Assembly (NCBI GenBank): GCA_030568195.1
Contig: JAJLTO010000003.1
Location: forward strand, 952,501-1,016,500
Direction: 5' to 3'
Length of the DNA: 64,000 bases
DNA from: Dipodascopsis uninucleata var. uninucleata
Lineage: Eukaryota > Ascomycota > Lipomycetes > Lipomycetales > Lipomycetaceae
Shown: positions 22,701 through 35,096 of the stretch, in pieces
Numbering within the stretch: the first letter of the stretch is position 1
How the letters are laid out: the number at the start of each line of letters is the position of its first letter
Notes under the pieces: generated by a model
What the model was told of the DNA's origin: nothing
Databases searched by the model: none
What the model saw: only the letters and a program-made list of their open reading frames with translations
Position numbers and translations under genes: made by a program

Positions 22701-24600
22701 CGCGCGGACTATTTCAGCTCTATTTTAGTCTGCAGGATTTTGTTGTACCGCTTCAAAGTAATATTTAGAGCACACATGCTAGGCCGACCTTCTTGCCTTG
22801 CCTTGCCTTTTTCAGCTCCAGGCATGTAAATGGCAGTTTAGGCAGTAGCTGCAGAAACGCGCTACTGCTCTTGCGACGGAAAGCTCCACTGCCTAAGCTA
22901 CATTGCTCTTCGTTCTAGTTAACATATGATGTCGACTAGTTTGCGCGAAGAAGACGTCTAATGCACAGCGGCTGACAAGTTTATTGGAATCCAAGTCATA
23001 TTTAAATTTAGAGTTTTAATTCTACAGACCAACCAGAACCTTATGCGGACAGTCAATATTGCTGTTACGACGAAAAAATGTAGAAGTGCATCATGGCTTT
23101 CTTACCTTTTGGTAGCACATTGCATTGGAGCTTACGCCCACTGAGCAGCGGGCGCCGCGCGCAAGCAGACTTCTTTTATGGCGACTGCGAGCGCTGGATG
23201 CGCTGCATCAGGAGATTTAGGGGACGCGTGCAGGGCTGATGGGCGCACGCGACGTAGACCGATTGTGCTTGCTTACAAATTAGCAATAGCAGCTAGCAGT
23301 GGCCTACCGGGAGGGACCGAAGCGACCCGCTCACGCGCAATACCCCGATAGACATTTCTTCAGAACTAGGTCCGCCAGCCGACACTAGAGAACCACTGGT
23401 TATCCTGAGTCGCTGGGCTTTAGGTTGGCGAGCGGTTCGTCTATCTGCACACGCTCAAGCCATTAAAGACATTCCAGACCTCTCGTGCCTGGGACTGCCA
23501 GTCAGTCGGTGTTTGGATAGGACGCTGAGCCATGCTACTCTCCTGTAGTCGCTGTGACTGCTGCGCAGATATTTTCTGCATAAGCGTTACTCATTAACGA
23601 CGCGCAAACCTAATCTCCACTCTGAGTAGGGCAGGGGAACAAACACACTGAGCTGAAAGCCAAACAGCGCAGCCTGGAGCTGCATGAACCATTGCATAGT
23701 CTACATCGAGAGAGCTCGGTAGTTAATACCGAACAAGACACGATGTGCAGGTGTAAACAGCTGATTTCGCAGTTAATAACCTCAGTTCTGCATTGCAAAA
23801 TTTTGAAATATTCTGTACTATTCTCTACAGTAATTTTTTAACATCATTTAAACTGTCTTTTCCATCCAGCTATGTCTATGCACAGATTAATAGCAAAATG
23901 CACGCCCAGCCTTACTTGCGCGCCTACTATACATCCGCCCCTCTAGCCGGGCGTTGTGCGCACACGCACATATTGCCTATGCGTAATGCAAGAAACTATC
24001 GCTCGCTGTCGGCTGTCCTGCTTACGCCGTGCCTAGCAGCCCCCGCGGCGGAATGGCTAGGTCTGAATCACACAAATCGCGTTTAGGGTGCTATTTTCGA
24101 ACACTCGCTGGCGTTGCGCCTGAGCCACACCACTGCCTTCTAGAATGCTAAGGGAAAAAGCACTCTCATAAGTAGCGTCTGCTTTCTCTCTTTGTTGAGA
24201 GACGCTGGTGATACAGCGGCTGCAACGATAGTAAGACCAGGAACCAAACAAGGTTAGACTTCTGATATTCCGAGAAGACCGGATTTTTGTCCAAATTAGA
24301 CGTCAGCTTCCCAATTCTGGTCCCCTGTGTAGCACATATAGACAGAGTCTACGAAGATAGCAATGATAGTGCACCTCTAGCGTGCAGACGCGTGTCTCGT
24401 AGGGCCTCGGTAACATATCTTCCTGCATTTTGCTGTGCTTATGGATCGTACGCAATGAGCATTGGCGGCAACGTCCTAAGCCGCTTGCCGCTGCTTCCAG
24501 AGAAGACGGCGCAACGATGGTGCGGAAACTAAGCTCGTCAAAGGAGAGAATGCTGCACATACTTTATCGAGTAGACTACTGGCGTTGGACAGCATAAAAT
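22700..24600. other. GC-richer patch inside the gene desert
   Basis: Compared with its surroundings this 1.9-kb stretch is visibly richer in G+C and in CpG, with GGCGCCGCGCGC at about 23149-23160. A CTTGC triplet repeat lies at 22792-22807. No frame begins with ATG and exceeds about 85 codons, and none resembles a known protein. Boundaries are approximate, judged by eye. Confidence 0.5.
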
Positions 24601-27600
24601 AATAATTACCGAGGTTTTCTTCTAGCACTACTATAACCAGATACTGTCAGGCCACTCCTCTGTATAACTGCTCTAGATGTTATAATATTCGGGCTCGCTT
24701 TCTTTGCGCAAAAGACCTGAAACAATTGATGACTACTGTGCTCGCTGATGAACATTGTAAGATTAAAGGATTCCCGGGACATAAAGTAAAATAAAACCAA
24801 GATAGGCAGGTCTAGAATCTCAAAATCGAAAGGCTTAATAAATAATGCACTGATACTCTTCAGGTTAACTATATATGCTGTACGGGTAAAAGACTCCAGT
24901 TGTCAATGTGAACTAAGCAGAAACTGGCATGACATATTTGACACATACAAACTTTGGCTGGCTATGATCTTATCCTTCTTGACGCCGGCTACATGGCTCA
25001 AGTACAGAAGACCAAAGCAATAATAAAACGAAACTCAAATACTCATATTCTGTAAGTGTTACGAAGCCAGAGGGAAATGCTAAAGCTACCAATTGCACTA
25101 TTTGACGAGAGTAGTAACCAGATTGCAATGGCACAACAAAAGTGTTTTTGCTGTTCGCACTTTAAGCGAAACTACTTCATTACTTATCTGCAAGGCGGGG
25201 ACGTTCCTCTTCTATATTAGCTCCCAGTTATTGTCTCTCTCAGAGAACCTGTTGCTGTGCTAAATCAGCTAATTTCAGCTTTGCAGGCTTCGTCCCTGGC
25301 AAGTACCGAGCGCCATGCCGGCTCACTGCACACCTAGATGCATTCATAATGTAACAGGGCTGTCCACAACTAGACTCTGGCGGCAGTCTATTTTTCTGCT
25401 CAATCAGTTACTGTCTGAAGAGCGTATAGAATCATGGACCGATGCTAGCTTGGAACAATATATTGCACTCCCAAACAGATATCTCCGGTAGTATCTAACA
25501 TATCTGAAAGGTCGCATATCATCGAACTCTATACATCTGAATTATGATATTTTGAGGGAGCTAGAATGGCAGGCAACTAGAATTAGTAGCACATAAGGTT
25601 TAACCTAATTATGTGCACTACATCAATATCAGGAACTAACTTCAATGTAGGCTGGCTATGACTTAGTGGAGAAAGTAGAGAAAGTAAAAGTCTTTAGCAC
25701 AGCTGTTGTGTGCAAACGACCGCACTAAATAGTTAGTGAGTTATGCATTGCTAGCTTATGCGCTGACTTTCAGGTACCAGTTACGTTCTCCAAACTTCAC
25801 CCTGTCCCTGAAAGATTTTCGGAAGAGACGGTTCCTCTTGCTATATGTATAATGAAAATTGTAGTTAAGCTATAGAGTAGAGTTTGCTTGTGTGACGAAG
25901 ATATCTAACCGAAACTATTAAACACCCGATATGCTACTGTGCAGCCATATATGAATTTCCATAATGAAAACTATAGTCGATATCTGAGTGCAACATAAAT
26001 AAGGATACACACACTCATATATTATATAAATATAAATATATAGAGTACTATGATGTAATAGAAAATACTGTATCCGTCTCCGTCAGCATCACATAATTAG
26101 ATGTTCATCCAACATGTATCTTATACATCCGCGATCTCATGTTTTGATCAGTTATTGTCTGTTTATGTATTGTTCTTGAATCATTTACAAGGAGCTATCT
26201 ATGCGGAGAGAGTAGATATTCTGTATTGCTACGGCCATCCAAGAAAACCTGAGTGTGCCATGCTTAATATTTTGAGAGAAAGCAGATATATAAATAGATT
26301 TCCTTTTTCTATCCAAAAGCCGAGCTCAGACACTACAATTTTCAAGAGCTGATCAGCAGTTAAGACAACCCTAATACGAGGGAGCTCAAGCTTTCCGGAT
26401 TCTGTAATCAAAGCCACTACGAGGAGGTTTCGCATAATATATGCACTTCTTGTTATAACAATATAATTGTATTCTAGCAGCTATTATCAGCGTGTGTGCA
26501 TCCCTATTCCTAACTACGACTTTCCTGTATGATATCTAGGCTGTGTTGAATTACTACTTAGCTCGCTGCTGATATGCGAATTGCTTAAAATGTAGAATTA
26601 CGCAAACGATCGAGAGGTATTAAATTTCTGGACTATAATACTAGAACTAAAATAACCGAGCCTATACTGTATACTTTAAGTATATGCATTTAGAGTTTAA
26701 CACTACTCCGCTGCTCGGCTCACCTGCTAAAGAATAACACTATGTAAAAATGCCAAATTACATTTATTAGCTAAAAACTTAATACAAATTGACTTTTGCT
26801 GCGATCTTCCTGTCGTCATCGTCACCGCCGTGATTAGTTATATCATATGACAAAATCTTGTTTATGTCTGTTTAATACTAAATATAGTTTATAATTCGTA
26901 TTTTTACTTTCGCATCTAGAGAAAGGGTAAAGTCAAAAAGGGAGAGATATATGTTTGTTGTTTGACTTAAGTATTGAACTACCAATACAGGATTAGCTCA
27001 ATGCATAGAAGATTGCGTGGAATATGCCGTGGAAGGCGTGGAAGGAATTAGAAGACATCTGTCTCAGCATCGAGAACATTCCTTAGTATCTCATAAAAAA
27101 TAAACGTTAACGCACTAGTGTTGTCAATCCAGACCTTGTTCCTTGCACGGCAGGTCACAGTTTTTTTTGCACGATGACATCCGCTTGCTAGCAGCACCAC
27201 ATAGCCAATTACTAAAATTCTTACGGCGCTAATATACCACAAACAGACATTTAATGCTAATTAGGAGATTGCAGAGTAGCATCAAGGAAGAATGCTAGAC
27301 ATACCATTTTTTTGATGCCATTGATTTTAATTTAGAGAGAAATCATGAGCCTAGGAGTTAGAGCAAAGACGGCGGATACTTCGTATTAGGACCCTTGCAG
27401 CAGCTATTTTAGTGACCACAGGGAACAGGTTATAATCATTATTCCTGATATCTGGTTTCAAGGCGCCAAAGCCGAGCTCGTCCTCGTCCTCTAGATCCAG
27501 TTTACTAACTAGCCGTTCATGTGCGACATTAGTTATAACTTATGTGACGGATTTAGATAATAAAACAACAACTGCAGCGAACTTTTTACTGTATATTGGG

Positions 27601-30600
27601 ACCTTGTGATTATATCATTATTAATGTTAAGTGGATCGTGTTTGGTAAAAAAGGGTTTATAAGAATGTCTTATGGACTCTTCCGCAGTAGATGACAGTTG
27701 ACATTACATAGCCGAAACGAATAATCTTGGCCCTAGGAATCTTCTTGGTTATCAGTATCCAGTATTTAAAAAGTATAAATATCTCCTCTTTACTCGACAG
27801 AACCATTGCTATTCAATATTAGAAATTGGTTGCGCGCGCCGCCAAAAACAAATGCAAGGCGTGTCTATCTGTTTCGCAAACTAGGCTGGCAGAATTTATG
27901 CTTAACTGTACGTAGAGACCTCTATATGATATTTTTGAAGCCTCTGCGAGAGATCTAGAAATTGCCTAGTGCTATCCTACTCTTGTATACGATAAAGCGC
28001 TCTCTGGTATTCCATAATTAAATTGCGATATATCTGTCGTCGTATAATATAATAACAATCTAGAACTATCCGGTTATCTAGTTATTCTAACGTGCATATG
28101 GAGCAGTCTAGATTGGAGTCAAGAGAATAAATTGGGGAGTTCTAGTTTCTTACGCTCCCATATATTCAAAGTGTGTTTTATCTGGCTCAATTCCCCAATT
28201 TCTAGTGCTGCCGAATTACATTGTCTATAGGACGCATGGAAGTCAACTAACTATAAAGAACTTCCAAATGGAAGATCATTTACGTTCTAGAATTCGAGAG
28301 AATGGAGCAAAATGTCACAAAGTTATACGCTAGAAGGAGTCTGTTTGTGCTTAGTAGCAACCGGCGTCTTGGGCCCTCAATACCTTGGTTGTAGTGTTAA
28401 GTAGATACCTGCTTGAGTAAACTACTCTGCCCTGCACCTATTACTATTGATACTGGAATGGCATCTTTCAGGATAAAGGAAGTGCCCTAGTGCATAAAAT
28501 TACCTTCCTTATATGGGATCAATACATATATGATAACTTTACAAATGTGGTAGATAGCTAAGCTATCGACACCGTGTTTTCGTAAAACTCGAGTTTGGTA
28601 GAGTATTGACTATTTCTCCATTCGTACCTTTGGGCTTACGCAATACACCAGTATAAGCTATTGAGTCCGTATCTACGGCATGAACTATTTGTTTCATAGT
28701 TGGGTTAGTTTTGACTCGAAGTAAGTACTCAAATAACTACTCGAAAGTAGGTGTTCGTCTTTCGCTAGTGTCCATAGACTTATTTTGATGTAGATGACTA
28801 AAAACAACGTTAAGTGTAAGGCACTTCGGCGAACTTAAAAATGGCAATAAAAAAAAAGGCAAACCTAGGACCTACTTTTCGATCCTAACGCTAAATTAGT
28901 ATACGTCTCCGAAGCCGTTTATAGTACCACTGGCATATACCACACTCAAGGGCCTTAACGCCATATATCTGTACAGTAATAAATTTTATTGGTATCAGGA
29001 CAAGAAAACTCATATTTGTCGTTTTCGGCGTTTGTGGAGTTTTAAGAGTCGGTGATATAATTTGCGAATGATACATAAGCATTGTTTTATTCATAGTATT
29101 ACGTATTCCGCCAGCAGAATTATTGGTGACAAAATTAGGGATGCAGAGGTGCAGTCAACAACGAAATAGAACTACAGCTCAGAATTTCGAATTAAACACT
29201 TTTTTACTAATTTATGTTGAGCATCCATGTAAAACATCATTCAAATTGTAATATACTACTAAATAGACGAGAAGATATGCATCTTGTAGAGGAAACCCGA
29301 GTGTCTATTATAAATCAAGATATCTGAAGACTAGTTCTACAACCTATGTCAGAAGCTTCTATCACGATTCTATGCATGCAGCTAAAACTGCGCTATTGAC
29401 AAAAATAGAAAGGCATCCACACGGAACAACTGCGCTAAGATATAAACGCGTGTAACAGCCAGCTCAGCTGGATTTACTAGTTTAATTTTGAGATTCATCT
29501 GCGTACGCATACAGGATGATGCCAGCGAATAAATACAGTGCATAGATAGATATAGGCACGAAAACTATCGTAGGAATATGACATTCAATCTTAAGCCATA
29601 TGAATGAATGGCCCCGTTTTACTTCGAGCCGGATAATATAACATAGAAGTAGATTTACTGTTCAATCTGTTAATCAATTGTGTATGCCATGGAAAGAATA
29701 TTTTCGAAATAGGATTTAGTTTTCTTCTATCTATATTCTAAGAGCCTATTTAAGACCAATCGTGTTTAGGAAAGTTTCGGATACTGAGGATCACACGAAT
29801 TTAAAAAATGAGCAGTTTTAACTCCATTACGCTTCTTTGGTCAAGTGTTTAGTCCAATTCATTTTCTAGAACACTGCCCAAAGACTGGAGGGGCCAAGTA
29901 AATAATAAGGTGTGTACACAGGAGCGAGCTAAGAAACTAGTATTTATTGCAACTTATACCTGTGAAGTCATTTTCTAGTGCCAAAATAAGTGCAAAACAA
30001 AGCCTCCAGAAGCATATCATTCTTGACACCTCCCAAGGCTAACTATCGCTAGCCTGTGAGAGCCGGCAGACGGCGTCGTTGGCAAGTATCTACTTATCCC
30101 GTTTTGTTTTCAACCTGGCTCAGGCAATATTTTTGTTCTTTAGTTTGCCGCTCTCATTTCGACGCTAGGACATTGGAACGCGATTTATCGTACTAATGAT
30201 CATGTCCCTGCAAAAGTAAAAATCCAGTCCATTCTAGTATGGAGGCATCAAGAGAAAATATGTAAGGCGATAGCCTAGCAGTTGGCGAAAATATTATAGT
30301 TAAGGCTCCCAAATATGCAACACAATGTAGACTCTAGTCGTCCACACTTGCTGCATAAAGTACAGATGCTAGTATTACATGGTACTAAACAGCATAAACA
30401 AGTGGTCTGGAAAGTGACGATACTAGTGGCCTGGAGGTAATGAATGAATTTAAAATTGTATATAGCAATCAGCGTCGGCGCGAAATCTTAGTTTAGATAT
30501 GCTGAGCGATGCCTTCTTTAAAGGGTAAAAGTTATTAAAAACGGCTCTCCTGCTTGACACCATAATCTGGCTCTTCAAACTGGCCGTTCATATTTCCGCT

Positions 30601-31700
30601 CCACAAGTGACCACATTACAACATTGCATACAGTAAATAGATACACAGCTATTTCCATAATACCATATGGCCTACATTGATGCCAGAATGTGGCACCTCC
30701 TGCATAAATTCACATGTCTATAGTGTATCAAGACTACTAGCTATGAAACAATAGCAAGCAACGAATCGCTTAATATATTGCTTGATATCTTTAATGCATT
30801 TAAGTTACAATCTAATTTGATTGCGAAAACATATAATTACATTTAAGGAGACCACTCTCTATGGCTTCCTCAATCTAACATTACACCTCGTACCCTGCAG
30901 AGCATATAGAAATTTGATGTCCAGCTCAAAAAAGGTCACAAACGTCTTGCCATCTCTCACCTTCCTGTTGAAGTAAAATAGTGTTTCCAATGCAACAACA
31001 GCCTGATTATCTGTTCAGTCCAAAAACGTGTGCCTTTGTTCGTGTCAAATTCATGACAACGTGGCTCAAACAAAAATTAAATGTAAAATATCTCCATACC
31101 AATAGATGAAATTCAATGCCGATTTCTTGTCCCTTCGACGTTAGTATTGCCGTGTTGGTATTGTTGCTTTTCGCACTTAGCTGGATTTTCCGCAAACCCT
31201 ACCAGAAGGATGTGAGAAGCTCTCGAGATCTGGAATTCTACCACAGCCACTCTTAGTAAGATATGACTAATGCTGCTTAGTACAGGGCGCACACTCAATT
31301 AGTTTCAAGGAAGATGTAGCTAGCTGGGAAATCTGAAAGGCTCTCGCGGCATTACCAATTTACAAGTTGTAGTTGGACTAGCTGGAAGTTCGGCTATTTC
31401 TCATATAACTGAGTTGTGGACAGCAGCTCACCTTAAATTACAATATGTGAGGTAAAGCAGCGAGTGGATTTGTAAGTAGATGTTCAAAGATCATACTCGA
31501 CAGCCGCTCGCGGCGATGGGTGGATAAGACACCATCTGTTTCAGTGGCACCTTACATGGCAGCTACACAGAAAATAAAAGATCAAAAGTGGACAGGTAAG
31601 AGAGAGCATACGGTAGCTGTGCCAAGCTAACAATAGTTAGCTTTCATGTTTCCATCTCTATAATGAAAAATTGAATTGAAACTTAGTTTATCCAAGCCGT
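24600..31700. other. Gene desert, central part
   Basis: About 7 kb without any supportable gene. The longest frames are 60-85 codons. Composition is AT-rich with frequent TAG/CTA; I counted eight CTAG tetramers in 30001-31000. I see no terminal repeats, target-site duplications or catalytic motifs of transposable elements. Candidate roles are an ordinary long spacer, non-coding transcription units or a regional centromere; none is demonstrated. Confidence 0.5.
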
Positions 31701-33947
31701 CGCTTGCCTACGACCTCTCATGCCGGACCGAATGCCGATGGATGACGAAATGCTGCTGATCAGTGGTGTTTACCGCGTCCACGCACCTGCCGACTGGCTT
31801 GCTTATTTTACCCGCTCTCGGATGATTTCGCTCGCTTCTGCCATCTTATTCTTCGTTAAATATTTTTAATGTTGCTGTGTTGGCGAGTTGGGTAATAATA
31901 ACCTAGTCGCGTTGTAACTGGGAAAAAATTATCATTAAAAAATTTGGCGAATTTTTCTCTGCCAAATATCATGAAATACTGTATCTCTGTCAACTCTTCG
32001 TTAATCTTTCTCCTTTCGTTGGAAAAAATTATATCTACAGTTCTGCAAAGCTAATTACTGAGATGTCGCAAGCTTCTACTTCTAGAACCTTTTTTCTTCG
32101 GTTGGTCTTTTAGCTAGCAATAAAGTGCCCTACAGAGCGTACAATCCTACCTTACCCACGAGTGACTGGCTAAATGGCCAACGAAGGCAATATTCTCGGC
32201 TATTTACTTCATGTTTAGTCTGTGGTCGGATGCTGTGACTGCAAGCCCAGCACTTTTGAGTATATTTTGGTAGTAACAGAGTGTCGATACTCATTCCGGT
32301 CGCTTAGATTTGTAGATTACAGGCGAGCGACAAACCCTATGAAAATTATATCTTCTCTTCTGATAGCTCAGTTAGCATCCATTCTGGCGCTAGAGAGCGC
32401 CTTAGGTACGTCACAGGGTCTCTTCTGCTAGTCACCGGGAAGTGCGAGTAAACAAGCGCGATAGCCAAAAAGAAGTCGATAGTGGCTGAGTGAGAGCTCT
32501 TGATGTGAGGCGGTGTTAGTACTTATCAAAAGAAGCCTAAAAGAGAGCAATAAAAAATAAATAAAACGAAGAATGAATACAGAAAATTTTAAACTAAAAC
32601 AAAATGTTAAATTAGAATTTTGACAAAAACAAAAATTCTGAAAAAGCAACGTGCTAGAAAGTGAAATGAGAAACAGAGTTTTCTCTAAACAAAATATATG
32701 AATATGGTACCGAGAAGCGACGGTACCAAATTAGATTAGAATATATGCTGTAATTTATTTTTTATTTTCATTTTTTGAATTTTTATAATTTATTTTTTTT
32801 GTCCATTTTTTTGTTCTTGCTGCTGCACACATGGAACTGACATTTTGGCTCAAGCTAGGTGCCGCGTCGAAAGGGCATTAAATCGAAGCCTAACGCGTGC
32901 CTGTCGGTCTCTCTCGTCGGTACATATGACAGTATATGGGGGGGCCCTGAATCTCGCGTGTTGGCACTTGTAAATATATAATCTGTCTGGCTCCCATTCT
33001 CAGTCTTTCAAAAGTTACTACGCAGGCTTTTTTCCATGTTTTCCTTTTTACACTACACAGTTCAATAATTTTACTAATTGATGTTCATATACCTCTCTCC
33101 ATAATACGGACGTACTCTTATATAAACGCTAGCCGGGAATAACATATATAAGCATCCATATAGAGAGTGATATAATATCTATACATGCACATATATGTAT
33201 ATATATATATGCCTGTATGACTATACTTTTAGCATATGCAATCCTATATGTGTATGTATATTTACATATGAACTGTGCAGCTCTACAGTGGCTTAATAGT
33301 GGATTGAACCAAAATTTCCAAACCAGCAATCGGTAGTATTGTTTCTAATTGTTTCGATTATAGCATCACGACAGCTGTAACCGTTATTACCGTTATTCGT
33401 TAAATCGTTTAATTACTACATCTATTTGAAGCCGTTTTAAGTCAGTAAGTTTGTCTATTCGGCTCTTTTTAGATTTCGTCTTTTGGTGCGGTCTTCATTG
33501 GAAGCTGCGTAGGTGTTTGAACTAGAACTTCGAGTATTCCGTTCTGTGTGATACTAGTCAGGAGAGAAGTGAAGATATTTGCACCTGTTTATTCTATTTC
33601 ATCTTACAAGTAGCTGGATTGTGAGAAATTCATCGATAGAAACATGGCTAACTGACTTCAGAGCTCATAGTAAAGCGCAAAGGGCGTTTGAAAATAGAAA
33701 AGAGACCATTGTCCATCGACTTTGCCTTGCCTTTATTTGAAAACTTGTTGATTTGGACTACATTTCTAGCTGACGTCTCTTCTTAATTATATATTACCAG
33801 TCAAAACCTTCTTTTGCCTAGAAGACTTGTTTTTCACACGCATCAAGATAGCTTGTCTTCAGTTTTGACTGTTTTGTTCCTTTTTTGTCGATTTTTGTTA
33901 TACTTTTAAGGAACTGGGGAACTTCTTGGTTTTTTTTATCGGTTTAG
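31700..33947. promoter_or_regulatory. Long pyrimidine-biased upstream region of the Zn2Cys6 regulator gene
   Basis: From about 31.8 kb the plus strand becomes T-rich (for example 32750-32815, 33000-33060 and 33830-33947). This fits a long 5' leader and promoter of the regulator gene. An AT dinucleotide tract sits at 33191-33210. The region ends in a polypyrimidine run and TTTAG at 33947, a plausible splice acceptor. No coding exon can be assigned with confidence. Confidence 0.45.
33191..33210. repeat. Short AT dinucleotide tract
   Basis: Near-perfect alternating A/T over 20 bases with one G. Lies in the presumed leader/promoter region of the Zn2Cys6 gene. No function claimed. Confidence 0.7.
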
Positions 33948-34049
33948 ATTACTTTCACGATTTCTCCACCTGATTCCCCTAGTAAGCGATCTTCGAGATC
34001 GTTTTCTTCGAGATCGTCTCCTCGAAAGAGCCCGAGCTCACAATCTAAT
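33948..34049 (+). CDS. Probable N-terminal extension of the Zn2Cys6 regulator (exon start)
   Basis: 34 stop-free codons in frame with the regulator, beginning immediately after GGTTTAG, which is preceded by an eight-T run. They encode a Ser/Pro/Arg-rich peptide (SPPDSPSKRSSRSFSS...) that matches the style of the downstream protein. It includes a 12-bp direct repeat at 33990-34001 and 34005-34016. The codon before 33948 is TAG, as expected of an intron end. I could not find the matching donor and ATG with confidence, so this could also be 5' untranslated sequence. Confidence 0.45.
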
Positions 34050-35096
34050 ATGATAACCGCAGGACCTTTCGTAACATACTCGCAGCATTCACCAAGTCCG
34101 TTGCATCGACCGAATCCGCCACGAGGACTACCTGCTCTATTTCAAAGTAGTCGGTCTCGAATGAGTATGCCATTACCAGAGCCTTACCAACATTCGCCTC
34201 GTGCTTCTTCGCCGCCTTTCTCGACTCACCCTCAGCCATATTCTTCTTTGGGTCATTCGCATCCTTCTAGTGATAGTACTGGTATAGGAGCTGGCTCGCT
34301 TCACATACCGAAGCTACCACATATGTATTCGTCGTCATCACCATATTATGCTAGATCAGCGATCTCTGCGCCTCCTCCACCGCCCCCACAATCGGCTCAG
34401 CCAACTTCCCCACATAGCCATGTGTCCCTGCCTTCATTTAGAATGCAGTTCTATGATGCGGCAGGTCCTGGTGGTGCGCATCCTTCATCTTCTCCGCAGC
34501 CAAGAATAGATGCTATGGCATCACCTCTTGAACAGGCACAGTCTTTGCACATACATCAGCATTCGCCACAGCAACACCAATATCAGCCATCGGTGTCACA
34601 GTCGCAGTTATCTTATTATGCTCCTGCTTATGACCATCACAGGTTATATTCTCAGCCTATGTCAGCTCTGCCACCACCTCCGCCACCAGGATCTGTCCTA
34701 CAGGCTACAATACCTGGGCAGCATCTCTCAGTTGCAGCTGCGCAAGTGGCAGCTGCAGTGGCTGACGTTACTTTACCGAAGCCCACGAAGGAAATCAAGC
34801 GCAGAACTAAAACTGGATGCTTAACATGCAGAAAGAGGAGGATAAAGTGTGATGAAAGACATCCTATTTGTAACAATTGCTCAAAGAGTAAAAGAGTTTG
34901 TCTTGGCTATGATCCAATTTTTAAGAGAGTTAAAGGTGATGATAAGGATAAGGCTACCGATAGCGATGCCAATAATGGCAGTGGCAGTAGTAGCAATAGC
35001 AATAGCAAGTCAGGAGAAGACAAAGACAGCAAGAAGGAAGACTCTGCAGAAACAGATGTCAAGAGGATTAAGATCGACAGTCTATTGACTGAGTAA
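34050..35096 (+). CDS. Zn(II)2Cys6 transcription regulator, Pro/Ser-rich, cluster near the C-terminus
   Basis: Fungal-type binuclear zinc cluster DNA-binding protein; target genes unknown. From the first ATG it has 348 residues. The first 240 are Pro/Ser/His/Gln-rich with polyproline runs. The cluster follows as Cys257-x2-Cys260-x6-Cys267-x6-Cys274-x2-Cys277-x6-Cys284, preceded by a basic KEIKRRTKTG arm. After it come a short linker, an Asp/Lys/Ser-rich acidic tail and a second basic patch (VKRIKID) near the end. There is no fungal_trans (middle homology) domain. The frame stays open upstream to 33948, directly after a good splice acceptor. That extension encodes Ser/Arg-rich sequence of the same style, so an upstream exon may supply the true start. 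The gene stands isolated between two long gene-free stretches. Confidence 0.85.
   Translation: MITAGPFVTYSQHSPSPLHRPNPPRGLPALFQSSRSRMSMPLPEPYQHSPRASSPPFSTHPQPYSSLGHSHPSSDSTGIGAGSLHIPKLPHMYSSSSPYYARSAISAPPPPPPQSAQPTSPHSHVSLPSFRMQFYDAAGPGGAHPSSSPQPRIDAMASPLEQAQSLHIHQHSPQQHQYQPSVSQSQLSYYAPAYDHHRLYSQPMSALPPPPPPGSVLQATIPGQHLSVAAAQVAAAVADVTLPKPTKEIKRRTKTGCLTCRKRRIKCDERHPICNNCSKSKRVCLGYDPIFKRVKGDDKDKATDSDANNGSGSSSNSNSKSGEDKDSKKEDSAETDVKRIKIDSLLTE

Noticed and set aside
23793-24086. 97-codon frame in the GC-richer patch of the desert
   Set aside because: Starts with TTG; its first internal ATG leaves only about 62 codons, with no recognisable domain.
18871-33947. Possible mobile-element remnants or RIP-mutated repeats in the desert
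   Set aside because: I saw no terminal repeats, no polymerase, integrase or transposase motifs, and CA/TG dinucleotides are not visibly depleted as RIP would cause. A genome self-comparison would be decisive.
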